This document shows positions 22,621 to 33,915 of a stretch of DNA of 64,000 bases, piece after piece. Positions within the stretch are counted from its first letter, which is position 1. Every line of letters begins with the position of its first letter. This DNA comes from Halisarca cf. caerulea (taxonomy: Eukaryota > Porifera > Demospongiae > Chondrillida > Halisarcidae): positions 2,529,801 to 2,593,800 of the forward strand of contig CAUJGJ010000040.1 in assembly GCA_963170055.1 (NCBI GenBank), given 5' to 3'. The translations under genes were made by a program, and so were the position numbers. The notes beneath the pieces were generated by a model that had not been told where the DNA came from, did not search any database, and worked only from the letters and a program-made list of their open reading frames with translations.

Positions 22621-23169
22621 TACACAGGAGGGTCATCCTCAGCTTGTGTGTAGGGTCATCCATGCATGCACACCTGGGACACTAATCTCCTTGTACAGAC
22701 AACACCTATGACGCAGGCATCAATGCAATCAGACCAGGGTACAACCCCTATACACAATGCAAGCCACGCCCATGCACACACCTCATGCAGCTGAAGTCTC
22801 CAAGGGGCCCGGTGCTTGACATCACTGAGGCATGCAGGCGTGGCACAGGTTGACACTGTCCGATATATTCCTTAGCTACAGGACCTAGCGCCTATCACCA
22901 CTCATCCCCTTGCTGCCGGGGATCACATGCATTCACTGCCTGCTGTACCTTTGTTATCATTGCAGCCCTCCTCCTCGGCACCTTGTCAGGTCAGCCACCG
23001 CCACAAACAGCATGGCCCCCAGTGGGGCAGTCTCAGGCTTCCCCCCCTCATCCAGTCCCCCCGATCCCTGCAACAGCCACTCACACGCAACCTTCGGCAG
23101 TTAGCAGTGCATCCACCCCCGCCGTGTTACCGACGACCCCACTAATCCTTCCTTGTACAGGCCTGTTAA

Positions 23170-23781
23170 TTGGGTATTCCGCCAGCCCTAGTGAAGAGGA
23201 TCACGGAGGGGAAATTTATAGATCTGGTTGACCTCCTGCCGGAGGCACTGGACTGGGCCTTCGAGCGATCTACAGAAGACAGGAAGGAGGACAAAGGCCG
23301 TGTTAAGAAGTTCCCAATCTCCACTGTGACTGATTGGTTTCTGGCCTTCTCGATATACATGGCAGTGTCCATCAACTTTGACCCGTCTAAGGCCAAGCCC
23401 CTAGCCATATACCAGTCCATTGTGGCTCGACTAGCACGTGAGGTCCCAGGACAGGTTTGGCTGCGTTACGACCGCTTGTTCCGGCAGGCAGCCGCAGCAA
23501 ACCCCAGCTTGGCATGGGATCACAGGGAACCAGACATCTGGCTCGCCGTGACCTCTGAACAGTCCCGTGTCCCACTACTGTCAGCCACTCCGAGTAGGTG
23601 GCAGTCCCAGGCCCCAGCCGAAATCTGCAGGAGGTTCAATAGGGGGGACTGCTTTCTGGCATCCTGCAAGTTTTGGCACGCCTGCAGCGTGTGTCAGCAA
23701 GGCCATCCTGCACGGGAGTGCCCGATGCTGCGCATCCCAGCCCGGCGTCCCCCACCACGGGGGCCCCGTCGACAAGCTTAA
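23170..23781 (+). CDS. Gag-like protein of DIRS-like element, partial
   Basis: A frame of about 203 residues. The N-terminal half is helical (VKRITEGKFIDLVDLLPEAL), the middle carries WLRYDRLFRQAAAANPSLAW, and the C-terminus has a CCCH-like cluster (ICRRFNRGDC..C..H) followed by a CCHC zinc knuckle (CSVCQQGHPAREC). It ends in a basic Pro/Arg tail. This order is seen in gag-like ORF1 proteins of DIRS/Ngaro-type retroelements (family knowledge). A stop precedes the first codon and the first residue is not ATG, so the 5' end is incomplete or joined by splicing or frameshift. Confidence 0.6.
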   Translation: MGIPPALVKRITEGKFIDLVDLLPEALDWAFERSTEDRKEDKGRVKKFPISTVTDWFLAFSIYMAVSINFDPSKAKPLAIYQSIVARLAREVPGQVWLRYDRLFRQAAAANPSLAWDHREPDIWLAVTSEQSRVPLLSATPSRWQSQAPAEICRRFNRGDCFLASCKFWHACSVCQQGHPARECPMLRIPARRPPPRGPRRQA

Positions 23782-24156
23782 AGGCCCCTTAGCTGAGGCA
23801 CTCTCAGCTGCATGTCTTTTGTGTGTACCTGCAGCCGATTGACAAAGCAGACCATTATGTACCCGGCTCATGAGTCTTAATTTTGTTTTATTCACGACAT
23901 AAGCCATTATTGCCATGGCGCACATACTGTGGCCCTAGCAAACTTGTTGTACGATTGACATGATTTTAATCCATGATGAGCTGCTGTAGTCACTTCCTGT
24001 GTCATAGTTTACCGGTTGCGGCAGGTATATTGCCTTATAGGGGGTACCATGCACAGTACACGACAGCGCTCACATAGCATATTAGGTTATAGTCAAGTTT
24101 TAACTGCAGCAAGCTTGATAAGACAGATAGATAAAGTCATTTGTATGTGACCCTAG

Positions 24157-25262
24157 ATGGCAGGCGACCTCACAAGGCTAGTTGGTTATGGGTCGCACGG
24201 GGTAACTGCCTGCTCACTTTGGCTCTCCCATTGCCCTCCCTCCATCCCAGGTCCACCTTTACCGACATGTGCGTCTGCCACAGTTTCTAGCCTACTGGCA
24301 AAACAGTTCTGCCACTTACAATCAACAGGTTTACAACCCCCCAGGTCAGCACCTCGGCTGAGCCATATTCTCTCAGGGCCTGTCTCATCACCGCTCAACA
24401 GTGTAGCTTGGCAACAGGCCCTGGCCCCACACCCAGACCGCAAGTGGGTCGAGGCCCTATTGCAGGGCATCCGTCAGGGATTCAGGCTGGGGCTACAGCC
24501 TGACGCAACATGTCGCTCATCACGCGCCAACCACCCCTCGGCGACCTCTCATGCTCAGGTAGTGTCGCAGTACCTTGCACAGCAGGTATCTTCCGGATAC
24601 ATGTTGGGCCCCATAGACCCGGCCCTCTGTGAGGGCGTCATTATTAGTAGCCTGGGGGTTGTTCCCAAGAGCACCCCTGGCAAATTTCGTGTTATTGTGG
24701 ACCTGTCAAGCCCTTCCAACCACGCAGTCAACGACCAACTGCACCGTGAGTGGTCCCACGTGGCTTATGCCTCTGTTGATGATGCGGCACTGCTACTGAA
24801 TGCCCTGGGCCCTGGGGCCCAGATGGCTAAGCTGGACATCCGGGACGCCTATCGCATCGTGCCAATCCATCCAGAGGAAAGAGTTTTCCTGGGGGTTCAG
24901 TGGCAGGGCCACGTGTACATAGACTGCCAGCTTCCATTTGGACTGGCATCTGCCCCAGCTATCTTCAACGCTCTTGCTGACGCACTTGAGTGGATTTTAC
25001 GCCAGCGGGGCATCCGGGCTGTCATTCATTACCTGGATGATTTCCTGATATTGGGGGCACCCGGATCACCAGAGTGCTCCCAGGCCCTAGCCACTACACT
25101 GTCCATCTGCGCAGAGCTGGGCGTCCCATTGGCCCCTGATAAAGTGGAGGGTCCAGCGTACTCCATCACATTCCTGGGCATTTCCCTCCATTCCCTGCCC
25201 CTCCAAATCTCCCTTCCAGCACATAAGCAGGCGCATGCAATTGCAAAGCAAGCCCTAAATTA
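24157..25262 (+). CDS. Reverse transcriptase, DIRS-like, truncated
   Basis: A 368-codon frame from the ATG at 24157. RT blocks in order: GKFRVIVDLSSPSNHAVND (about residues 179-197), MAKLDIRDAYRIVPIHPEE with the first catalytic Asp (about 223-241), the QLPFGLASAP block (about 257-266) and the YLDD box at 292-295, then a thumb-like LGVPLAPDKVEGPAYSITFLG. It ends soon after the RT fold, so RNase H and integrase/recombinase are missing. The RT is closest in pattern to DIRS/tyrosine-recombinase retroelements (inference). The catalytic residues are intact in this frame. Confidence 0.75.
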
Positions 25263-25705
25263 ATTCCCATGCATGTCTGTGGACTCATAATAAGCATAAG
25301 CATACTATATCACATGCAAGCAATACAATTCTTGACAGACAGCAATAATTATAATACTTGTATAGTACACTACCAATAGTACATATGTTATAAAAACAGT
25401 CATGATTGTTCACAATGGTTGAGGCTTTGCTTTAGGTGAGGTCAGACCTACAGGTGGACAAAATGAACAGTTACATATTATAGAGCACAACTATACACAG
25501 ATTGCATGGAAACAACAGAAAAACAAATGTAAAGTATTACCTTGAATATCCGACCACCCCCCCCCCCCCTCAGAGAAGATGGCACCTTTGTCAACAACTA
25601 TAAGTGTTTTCATAACAAGATGATATCTTAAGGTCACTGTATGACATTGTGAATAACATTAATGGTCAAGATCCCAGATAGTGTATGTGCATCTCTGGTC
25701 ACAAG
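25263..25705. other. No gene seen
   Basis: AT-rich sequence with a run of about 16 C at 25555-25571; nothing else supported. Confidence 0.4.
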
Positions 25706-25878
25706 TAGTCTTGTTCCCAGCCCCACTTCCGGCCGCCATTTTATTCTCGCCGGGAAGGTGGGTCTGGTACTTATCTGCAGAATCCTTGGATGTGAATCTG
25801 AGGATCCTCAGAACAGCAAAGTATAGAATATAGGCGAGAATAAAATGGCGGCCGGAAGTGGGGCTGGGAACTAGACTA
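25706..25878. mobile_element. Hairpin MITE with near-perfect 46-bp arms
   Basis: Arms 25706-25751 and 25833-25878 are inverted copies with a single visible mismatch. They begin TAGTCTTGTTCCCAGCCCCA and contain GGCCGCCATTTTATTCTCGCC. The loop is about 80 bp. Arm identity suggests recent mobility or gene conversion. A half copy with the same start lies at about 60555-60625. Confidence 0.85.
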
Positions 25879-26254
25879 GGTCATAAGCTGCCTGGATATA
25901 AGAGGTTCTACTGTACTGTGCTAAAGGGTTATTGCCTGGATATTAAAGATTTTACTGTACTGTACTAAAGGGTTATTGACCAAGTTGACTCAAACGAGAC
26001 AAGCATATAGTGCAACCTATCTACAACAAACTCCTGGAATTAAGCAGAAACCTGTATGAAATCACTGCCTTGTGTTTACCCAAAGGTACTAACTTCCCAC
26101 TATATTTGTGTATACACTGAAAATGATCTGTACAGTGATACCACACTTATCTGTACTTATGTACGCATACACTGTATTATTGTTTGCAAAAGGTAACATT
26201 TTAACCTCACCATGAATTCATCTTGCAAGTGTGACAAAAATGTCTTCTTAACAG
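25879..26254. other. Short direct repeat, presumed 5' region of the plus-strand gene
   Basis: The unit 'tactgtactgtgctaaagggttattg' is nearly repeated about 50 bases apart (25913-25976). No promoter motif was convincing; the first exon of the downstream gene was not located. Confidence 0.4.
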
Positions 26255-28556
26255 AATGTGGTCTAGTGGATGAGATAGACAGTTTGGGAGACTGTGATGT
26301 AATGGACATCTACCCTGCAATTACGTCAGACTGCGGCAATGATTGTGAGATGAACGACTGTGACTTCTAGGATATATATCCTGCAAGTGAGAAATATAAC
26401 AAGTCTACAGATATATGCAGGTCATACAGCAAGTTATTATACACATACAGTGGAACCTGTGATTTAACACCACGATAGGGACTGCCTTATACTGTCCCTA
26501 ATTCTCAGGTGGTCACAATTGCCAGGTTGTTTCGTATGGCTAAAGTGGTCTCTATAGACAGGTTGTTCTGTATATGTGTATCATAGTACACCACTACATA
26601 ACAACCACCTGTGTTCTACAAGCATTCATCTACGTACATACGTATGTACATATAAAATGGTGGAAGCTGAAACGTCTGAATAAAATCAACAGGGCTACCT
26701 TCTGTCTCTTTAGAAGACAGTCCTCATGTCACAGCATATGGTGAAGACTCCTGCAGGCAAACGAGTAATGAGTTAGGGTACACAAGTGACTGTGACTTTG
26801 AAGACATCTATCCTGCAGGTACAACAAGCAAAAATGATACACATTTTCTTCAGTGTGCATGTGTGCTGTAAACACTTTATACGTGGGAATTACACACGAC
26901 CACACCCCCACATACACATACTATTGCAGTTTGGAAGCTGATTAAGCTTCATCTCATTCTTTCCTTCTCAGAGCATGAAACTCAGCACCCTGCAGGTAAG
27001 AAAATCCGAAATGTACCATAGTCAAGGAATTCTGTAAGTCTGTTGGACCTACAAAATTAAACAAATTTAAAACAACAAATTAAGGGTAGCTATACCAAGC
27101 TGAGCCATATCTGTCTGTCTTTTATACCAGTCTGTAAACGGAGGGAAATAAGAAGATTTCACAAAGACTGTATGTTACTTATTCCAAGGTGAAGAATTAC
27201 CCGAGTTGGAATTGGAAGGTGTGTAGGTTCAAGTATTTAATGGTGCTTTAAATTTATGTACATCAACATCAAACGATACCACACGAATAAACCACATACA
27301 GAGGCAATTAAATGTACAGGCAATCCAAATTGGAGACCCACAGAAAAGAAACCCAAGGCTTGACTGAAATAAACAGACCACTCACAAGATGAACACAAAG
27401 ACAGAATCAGGTGAATTTGTATAAGAACATCATTCTGTAACCTTGGAGTTTCTCAGCTACTGCAGTTTAGATAGGGCAATAGGGCAGTTTAGTTTTGTGG
27501 GCGTTAATCATCATACCACTAGCAGATCAAGAAATGAGGAGCTCGTATCTCGTTTTAAGGTTAGTGAACAAGTAGTTCTTTTTATGTCATTCTTTTCCAT
27601 AAGTCAATTTCGTGTGGACTCCCTATTGTTTGTACTGGTTTGATCTCTAATTGATACTGTGCTTTTAGCTGCACCACTACATAGCACTAGATACTCTAAC
27701 CTACAGTTCTACAGCTGTTTAGCACAATAGGTTTACCGTGCTCTGTCTTCTTGTAGTTTGCACCATTGTGGGTAGTAAGGTGAAGGGGGATAATTTGGAA
27801 AGGACCTGTAACTTTTGTTGTGGTAAAGTTACCCAACCATCCTTGCTACTGCCAAACTCCCCTTTTACGGGAGACAATTCAGACGACAAATAATGTATGT
27901 TACTTGTGGCTGACACTGCTTTTGGCCTGACTGTTCCAAATTACCCCCATTTACCTTATATATGCATAGTTCAAGGATAGGTTAGTTAAAAGTCTTAATG
28001 GTCTTTGAAGCTGTGTTTCCTGTTCTAGTCATATAACCTAAAGATTCATTCCCAAGTTAATAATTGCAGCTTGAAGAAGGATATGCATGCAGTAAATAAG
28101 TTTGATATGTTCTGATCCATGTTTGTGACTATCTGTGTTCTTGCTTGCATTTCAGCAGACTGTCTGTTGACTATGGACTTCATGACAACGCCAATTCGTG
28201 TATATGGAATCAATTCCTATAATGTATCCATAATTCCTGAAGGGCGAGAAGAACATAAGCCGCAGAAACATGTGAGCAAGTTCAAAACTCAATTATGTCC
28301 TGAGAGCATAGTAGTACTAACACATGCTTTACTCTGCTTGCCGTAGCTTCCCAAACATGGACTCACAACCAGATTGAATGAAAAAAGAAAGGCATTGCCT
28401 AGTCTTAAAGCTACAGCCAAACAATATGTAAGTACATCACTACAATGTTAGTACATGCATGTATTTTGTGACAATTGTTTTGCTTTTTTGATTCAGAAGC
28501 TCTTCCGCAGGTATTATTCTATACATGAGTGTGCCAAGAAGAAAGTCCATAATTGA
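26255..28556 (+). CDS. Unrecognised multi-exon gene with repeated acidic motif
   Basis: Seven plus-strand exons with GT-AG borders: 26255-26386, 26714-26818, 26972-26995, 27131-27188, 28159-28271, 28347-28427 and 28497-28556 (stop TGA). The first three are phase 1-1. The motif D-C-D-(F/V)-x-D-I-Y-P-A occurs three times, twice in the first exon and once in the second. In its second copy Glu is replaced by an in-frame TAG at 26368, so the allele is broken or the first exon is optional. The later exons are basic (LPKHGLTTRLNEKRKALPSL; KLFRRYYSIHECAKKKVHN). Exons 5 to 7 join in phase 0. An exon is missing between 27188 and 28159, where phase changes from 2 to 1. The 5' end was not found. The acidic then basic layout suggests a nuclear or regulatory protein, but that is a guess. 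Confidence 0.5.
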
Positions 28557-28619
28557 TGCGTCGGCTTACACAACCTTAGATATTGAGAAGACTAAACACA
28601 AGAGGTAAATGCATGTTAT

Positions 28620-28935
28620 ATATATCTACATGCAACCTGAATGAAGGACAAGCTTAGGAAAAGAAGTGCACAGATGAATAGTGAAACAGGTATGTTACAT
28701 GGAGCAAGCACTCTACCTCGTTTTTAAGAAATTCATGCATGCATATTTCCTCCGATACTCAGATGGTTAACTTCGTGTATGGGGTACATAAATCTACACA
28801 CAACCTAAAGGAAGGACAAGAAAAAGAGGTGGATGAATGATGAAACATATGCATGCATGCAGGTATGTTGAATGCAGCATGCACTCTACCTCGTTTTCTA
28901 GATATTCATGTAATTTTCCCGCACTACTCAGGTGC
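28620..28935. repeat. Tandem duplication (~175-bp unit)
   Basis: The block 'atctacatgcaacctgaatgaaggacaag' to 'ctacctcgtttttaaga' (28630-28730) recurs at about 28791-28905 with small changes, including the shared 'caggtatgtt' and 'gcactctacctcgtttt' pieces. It lies just 3' of the plus-strand gene. Confidence 0.7.
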
Positions 28936-29169
28936 AGGCATGGCTAAAGCATGCAGACTGCATGGGCGGATTCTCACAAATCACCATGGACACTATAAAT
29001 AATATGAACCCGGCATGACGTTCATGCATGTAAGAGTTGATGTGTTGTATTACAGTATAACTGCTTTATTCTGTTTTGCTCATTGTTGTAGTCTTTATTT
29101 TCTTTGTAACTTTTTCAAATTGAATGAAGCTGTACTGTGAATTGATGGTAATTATGCGAATAACAACCA

Positions 29170-29333
29170 GTTACAATGAACCAAAAGCGGTAGTACCAGA
29201 CCACCTAGCATGGTGGGCTCAACCCACTTTGGCATAAAACTGGTGGGTTAGAGCCACTGATTTTGGTAGCCAATACTGAACATGTGGAACCCACCAAAAA
29301 TAGTGGGTTGGGACCACCATTGTTTTTACAGTG
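29170..29333. mobile_element. CACTA/EnSpm-like element end with subterminal repeats
   Basis: Read on the minus strand, the segment starts CACTGTAAAAACAATGGTGG and is followed by five or more GTGGGTT/AACCCAC units in both orientations. The CACTG start and clustered subterminal repeats are features of CACTA (EnSpm) elements, and the same start occurs at 45687. It abuts the broken end of the RecQ-like exon. No opposite end was found. Confidence 0.55.
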
Positions 29334-30270
29334 CTGAACCTCATTAATGTCGACTTTGTTTGGATTGTGGCAAATTATGAACTCATTCACCATGTTCAGT
29401 GACTTCATAACAGTATCTCTTGACAATGTCTTACATATTGCTGTGGCGGTCAGTGCAATGACATTGGTGTACTTGGGGATGATGGACCGGATTAATATTT
29501 CGGATATATGCTCATAAACTCTTGACGAAATTTGATACTCCTGCATTATAATCAGAAAATGATAATCATGTTAATTTAAAATACCACTATACTAACTTGA
29601 AGACACAGTCTATGCATGCTACCATGCACAATATGCACATAGGAAATTCATGAAGCATACAGAATAATAGGATATATATGTAGCATAGATTATGTAGCTA
29701 ACTGGCATTGGGCGACAAAAATAGACTAGTAGACACTATGTGAAGGAATTCAGCTTACCCTTTCTCCACCAAATGTGCCTCATCCACTGCCAGACCCATA
29801 ACATTAGCTTGATACACTGGACTTAAGAGTATATCTCTCCATCGACTCCCTGATAAAAACTTTTCAGGGCTACCAAACACAAGCTGCACCTGCCCATTCA
29901 TCAAAAGTTGCAGTGATGATCTTATATCTTTCTCGTTAAGTTGAGCAGCTGACAAGCCTTTCTTGCAAAACCGTCCTACCTGATCTTCCATTAAGACATT
30001 GAGCAGAGAAACTACTAGAATGATGGACTGTTGCTGGACTTTTCTGAGCTTGTCAAATACAACTGGCAGGCAACCATAGCAAAGACTTTTTCCTCTACCA
30101 GTAGGAATAGACACAAAACATCTTGTCGTAGCAAGAACTTCTCCACTACTTCAACCTGTTCTGGCTTAGGGGGGTGATAACCAATAGAGGCCATGGCATC
30201 ATGAATTGAAGCTCGTATGAAGATTATATCAAAAGAAATCGGCAGCCGTGGTAATAGGAAACTTTCCATG
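29334..30270 (-). pseudogene. RecQ-like DNA helicase fragment
   Basis: Minus-strand pieces show the N-terminal half of a RecQ-type DEAH helicase. In order they are an entry region YHPPKPEQVEVVEKFLLRQD, Walker A SIPTGRGKSLCYG (about 30070-30110), motif Ia VVSLLNVLMEDQ, QLVFGSPEKFLSG and the DEAH box AVDEAHLVEK (about 29760-29790), then a GTAAGC donor. A second exon (acceptor before EYQISSRVYEHI) carries motif III, ALTATA. A one-base deletion just before Walker A shifts the frame. The second exon is cut by the CACTG end at 29333. Motifs IV to VI are absent. Related truncated RecQ-like genes are common in invertebrate genomes and often travel with repeats. I call it a pseudogene, although an assembly indel could explain the frameshift. 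Confidence 0.7.
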
Positions 30271-30662
30271 TTCCCCTAAAAGCTGAATCAGTAGAAAGAT
30301 TTCTCAGTTGTCTCAAGTTTCTCTGTCGCTGTGGAAAAACGAACGTTCGTAGACGATAAAACACAGGCTAGCACGTTGGTGTCACATGAAAAATGGCATT
30401 GTGCAATCTGATTGGCTTACTGAAATCTCTGCAAGCGTGCCAGGAATTGGCCACTAGTTTTGTTATGCCGCAAAACCAGAAAAGGTCCAATTCGAGAAAA
30501 AGAGTTAGATTCATAATATTCATGGCAGCACAATGATACTCGTATCAGCAACACTGCATACCTCGTAAGATCATACGTAAGAAGCCACGTGCATGTGTTT
30601 TGTGCACAAGTCCAGACACATGCTCGTGTTTTTTATGCACAAGTACAGACACACGCTCGCAG
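30271..30662. other. No gene seen
   Basis: 5' flank of the RecQ-like fragment; nothing further supported. Confidence 0.4.
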
Positions 30663-30736
30663 CACACACATGGACACACACACACACACACACACACTCA
30701 CACACACACACACACACATACAAACACACACACACG
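30663..30736. repeat. (CA)n microsatellite
   Basis: CA tract with a few substitutions (tgga, tcac). Confidence 0.95.
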
Positions 30737-30964
30737 AAGTCTAACAAACTCAACAAGAAAGAAAACAATGACGAGTACAAAGCAGGACTATAATGACATC
30801 TCACACAGTATCAGCACATGCGCCGCACGTTTATACCCGGTTTTCTTTCACTTCCGCCCTGAAAATTCATCACACACACCTCAAACCCACATTTTCCCGA
30901 GTGCGGTCACGCAAATATTATGAAAATATCATTAACAATCATTATGACAAGTTGTAGTGGAACT

Positions 30965-31440
30965 AAAAGAGAATAAATTTATCAAACAGCTACCATAGTT
31001 TACAAACAATAACTTCTATTCTATACAATAATTAGCATGTTACTAATCACAATTTTATATTCCATGAGCTAGACTTGCTAAATCAATGCTAATCATCTAT
31101 ACTTTATATAGACTTGCTAAAATCTAGTTCATGTCGGAATCTGTAATCAAAAAAGCAGAGGAAAATATGCTTGAATTATCAGCCACATTCACAGAACAAA
31201 CAATGTTGTTCTACATGCAACTAACTAATGCACTTTAACATAATACAGTAATAGTTGCTAGTATGCAGAATTGCAGAAATAAATATTATCCCATTGTACC
31301 ACCGTCGATGTATGCAGTGTTACAAAGAGGAGGAAACACACAGATGATGCACAAGAAGAACATAAATTATCACACACGTTGTACATTTGAACGCAATGTA
31401 TAAGTATGCAAACAAATGCAGCATAAGTATTGTGGTGCTC
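30965..31440. repeat. Dispersed repeat, copy 2 (partner at 1-475)
   Basis: Aligns in the same orientation with the first 475 bases of the window, including 'gacttgctaa', 'gctaatcatcta', 'gtcgatgtatgcagtg' and 'cacacagatga' blocks. Confidence 0.7.
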
Positions 31441-32706
31441 CAAACGTGGCAAGCTCGTTTTTCAACAACTTTGCATAGGGAAAATCCTACAGGGAGTATT
31501 GTTCTCTTATCCGCTTCTAGACAGGATAGCAGAAGCTTACAAAAAGGCTAGCCCTCTATCCTCTCTAAAATAAAAAGGATTTGCGGCAGTGCTGTGTGTG
31601 AAGATTGAAGGAGGAGTGCGTTAAAATACAGGAAAATTAGGATGAAAGCGTTGGGCAAGATTTCATTCGTGCGTAACGGTTCAACTTGCACAAAAAGCGG
31701 AAAGAACATCTCTAAGGTATATCATTATGTTTGCTAAAGTACTTCAGGAGGCTTATAGGTAGCTATTTTGGCTGCTATTTCTCATAAAATAAACTTTTTG
31801 CGCGTGCCACTTTAGTGGCCTATAAACGTTAAGGTATAATGAAACTCGCGTAAACGCAAACGTTAAAAGGTTAAGCCAGTGATGACAAATCTGGATCAAT
31901 GTTGTGGTGCTCAACTTCCATTCACTGTAAATTGCCAGGAAGAACGCTCTGCTCCCAGGATGGCCTATTATAAAAGGAATGAACATATATTTCCATAAAT
32001 GCGGATTGCTCCTTGCATGTCTTGCATAATTCTTTGCACCTGATGTCCATATCAAGCAGATGAATAAGGCCAACCATAACTAAAGAAATCCATGAAAGCA
32101 CTACTTATTCCTTTTAAATCATAGCCCACCTGTCCTCCGTAGCGAGTATGTATAACAGGCCTTCTATTCCAGTTTGAGAAAGATCAAAGGAAAAACTGGG
32201 CCTGTATGGTAGTTATCACTCGGGTTTAACTACCATATTGTTAATAAAGTCAATTTGGTGTTAACAAAATCAATTATTGTCAATCAAGTCCACTAATTGA
32301 TAATCAATTTGCATGTGATAGAAGTCAGTTATATACCAGTTCATTTGCATGATATCCAGGTCATCACCCACGACCTCGGCTTCACCTTAGTCTTGGGCGA
32401 TATCATGGATATAACAGTTACTATAACTAATAAGTTGGAGGCCTTCAAAAGACACCAGTCATAAAGTGAACCTTTATAATATGGAAACCATTAAGACCAA
32501 TGTTAACTGTCCTGTTTATGGAGGTTTTGCTTTACGCATATGTCAATGTGAGGCATGTCAAATGATATACATGTGATTGATCTCCTTGCAATAGAATCTG
32601 ATGCTTTTATTAGCTGTAACCATTAGACCAGGTGCAAACCTGTAACAATTTACGGGTCAAGTGCAATGTTTTCTAATATGCACCATAGCACAGGCACACA
32701 AACCAC
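31441..32706. other. Mostly unassigned; possible TTAA-type element end
   Basis: 'acgttaaaaggttaa' at about 31862-31876 resembles the TTAACCTTTT end of the piggyBac derivative at 15473, but no partner end was found. A minus-strand frame at 31753-32073 was examined and not accepted as a gene. Also present is a run of 'aatcaa'-rich sequence near 32240-32330. Confidence 0.4.
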
Positions 32707-32857
32707 CTTGTTTTACTTCCAACCATTCATTGTTCCCCAGACGATGTTTAAATTCATCGTCTGAGCCCGAAAGGTTTACAGGATCTTCGATGCCATCGAC
32801 CGCTGACAAAAGGGTCGTACCGATAGGCTCACTCAAGCTTTTCGTGGGCTTTGGCAT
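32707..32857 (-). CDS. Isolated start exon, minus strand
   Basis: ATG at 32857 opens MPKPTKSLSEPIGTTLLSAV, continuing through SGSDDEFKHRLGNNEWLEVK and Q to an AAG|GTGGTT donor. It is 151 bases, so it ends in phase 1 like the start exons at 21251 and 35012. A stop lies in frame upstream of the ATG, supporting the start. Downstream exons could not be placed before the RecQ fragment at 30270. Soluble, mixed-charge sequence; no family recognised. Confidence 0.4.
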
Positions 32858-33161
32858 TGACCGCCTTCGTCCTTGAATGTATAGTTACTTCACAAGGACG
32901 AGCAGAATTACTCGAATTGTTCGTTGGACTCCCTATCCAACATAGTCCTGTTTCTGACTTCAAACAATTATGTAACACTTTTTTTTGTTTGCAGAAGTCA
33001 CTCATGCATAAATTGGGTTTTGAGCACCTTTTCCAGAGCTATTACTCACCCACTATGCATACGACGACACTATAATAGGTATCATTGGACATGATTTTTC
33101 AACCTCTTTCACATATCATATTGTCAGAGGCCCTTTATGTATCCTTGAACTATTTTGCAAT
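32858..33161. other. No gene seen
   Basis: Nothing supported; probable 5' flank of the exon ending at 32857. Confidence 0.35.
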
Positions 33162-33862
33162 TTAACACATTGACAACCGTAAGAACCGGAAGTGGAAATT
33201 TACACCTCGTTCTGACAACCGCAAGCTTAGGTCATACGAGCGCGCCACGTGTAATTTTCGAGAAGATTGTTATTTGCTCTTCTATCTCAGTGGAACAAGC
33301 TCACACTGTGTAGAAAGTCTTGTTTATTCGTAATTTCGAATGATACAGATTACAGAAATCGCATCGAATAGAGGATAAAGGCAAAATTCGCAAGACAGGC
33401 AAGCCACAAAGTTACAACAAGGATCTAAACCACCGCGTTCGACGGTAGGTTAACAATAACCTTGGAAAAAGATATGGTGCACGTCAAACTTCTTGTAGCT
33501 TATTAGTAAGGATACAAGGTCTTCTTAAGACCTCTGTAAGCCGGCGTCTGTAGTTTCTTGGCCAGGGTTTCTTCGTAATAAGTTGAAATTCGACCGCCTT
33601 GTTTATTTAGCGATTTTTGATCCTTCAATCAATTGCAATTTTCTCGCGATTTTGGATTACAACATATAGCGCATCATACCTCATCAGAAAGCTCTATTTT
33701 TACTCTATCCAACGATGTCATACAAGCATAGGGTTGCTATACAAAGTAACGGGGGAAAATCCATTTGTAAAACATCTACGTGGTACGGGCGCATACGGCG
33801 CACGGTGATCAGAATGGTGATGCAATTTGGGCGCATACGGCGTACGGTTGTCAATGTGTTAA
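33162..33862 (-). mobile_element. piggyBac-type MITE (701 bp)
   Basis: TTAA at 33162-33165 and 33859-33862. Inverted termini are TTAACACATTGACAACCGTA and its complement. The 'ggcgcatacggcg' motif is repeated near the right end, as in the left end of the piggyBac copy at 8767 read the other way, so it is a relative in reverse orientation. No transposase remains. Confidence 0.85.
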
Positions 33863-33915
33863 GTATAGCACACAGTCACTGGGTAATATTATGAGCACAC
33901 AATGGTAAAAAATAC

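Larger units (their letters stand above)
22082..25262 (+). mobile_element. DIRS-like retroelement fragment (gag-like + RT)
   Basis: A GC-rich island in AT-rich surroundings that holds, in order, a Ser/Pro-rich N-terminal frame (22082-22440), a tandem-repeat block (22440-22620), Pro-rich sequence, a gag-like zinc-finger frame (23170-23781) and a reverse transcriptase frame (24157-25262). RNase H and a tyrosine recombinase, expected downstream in DIRS-type elements, are absent. No terminal repeats were found. The composition contrast argues for arrival of a distinct, GC-biased element that was 3' truncated. Confidence 0.65.

Noticed and set aside
23581..23925. 114-codon minus-strand frame, and 21940-22509 minus frame of 189 codons
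   Set aside because: Antisense shadows of the GC-rich retroelement frames.
31753..32073. Minus-strand frame with a weak pattern like an ISXO2/IS1595-type transposase (HLWKYMF..AFFLAIYSEWKLS)
   Set aside because: Only a loose resemblance; zinc ribbon cysteines are in another frame and no DDE motif is visible.
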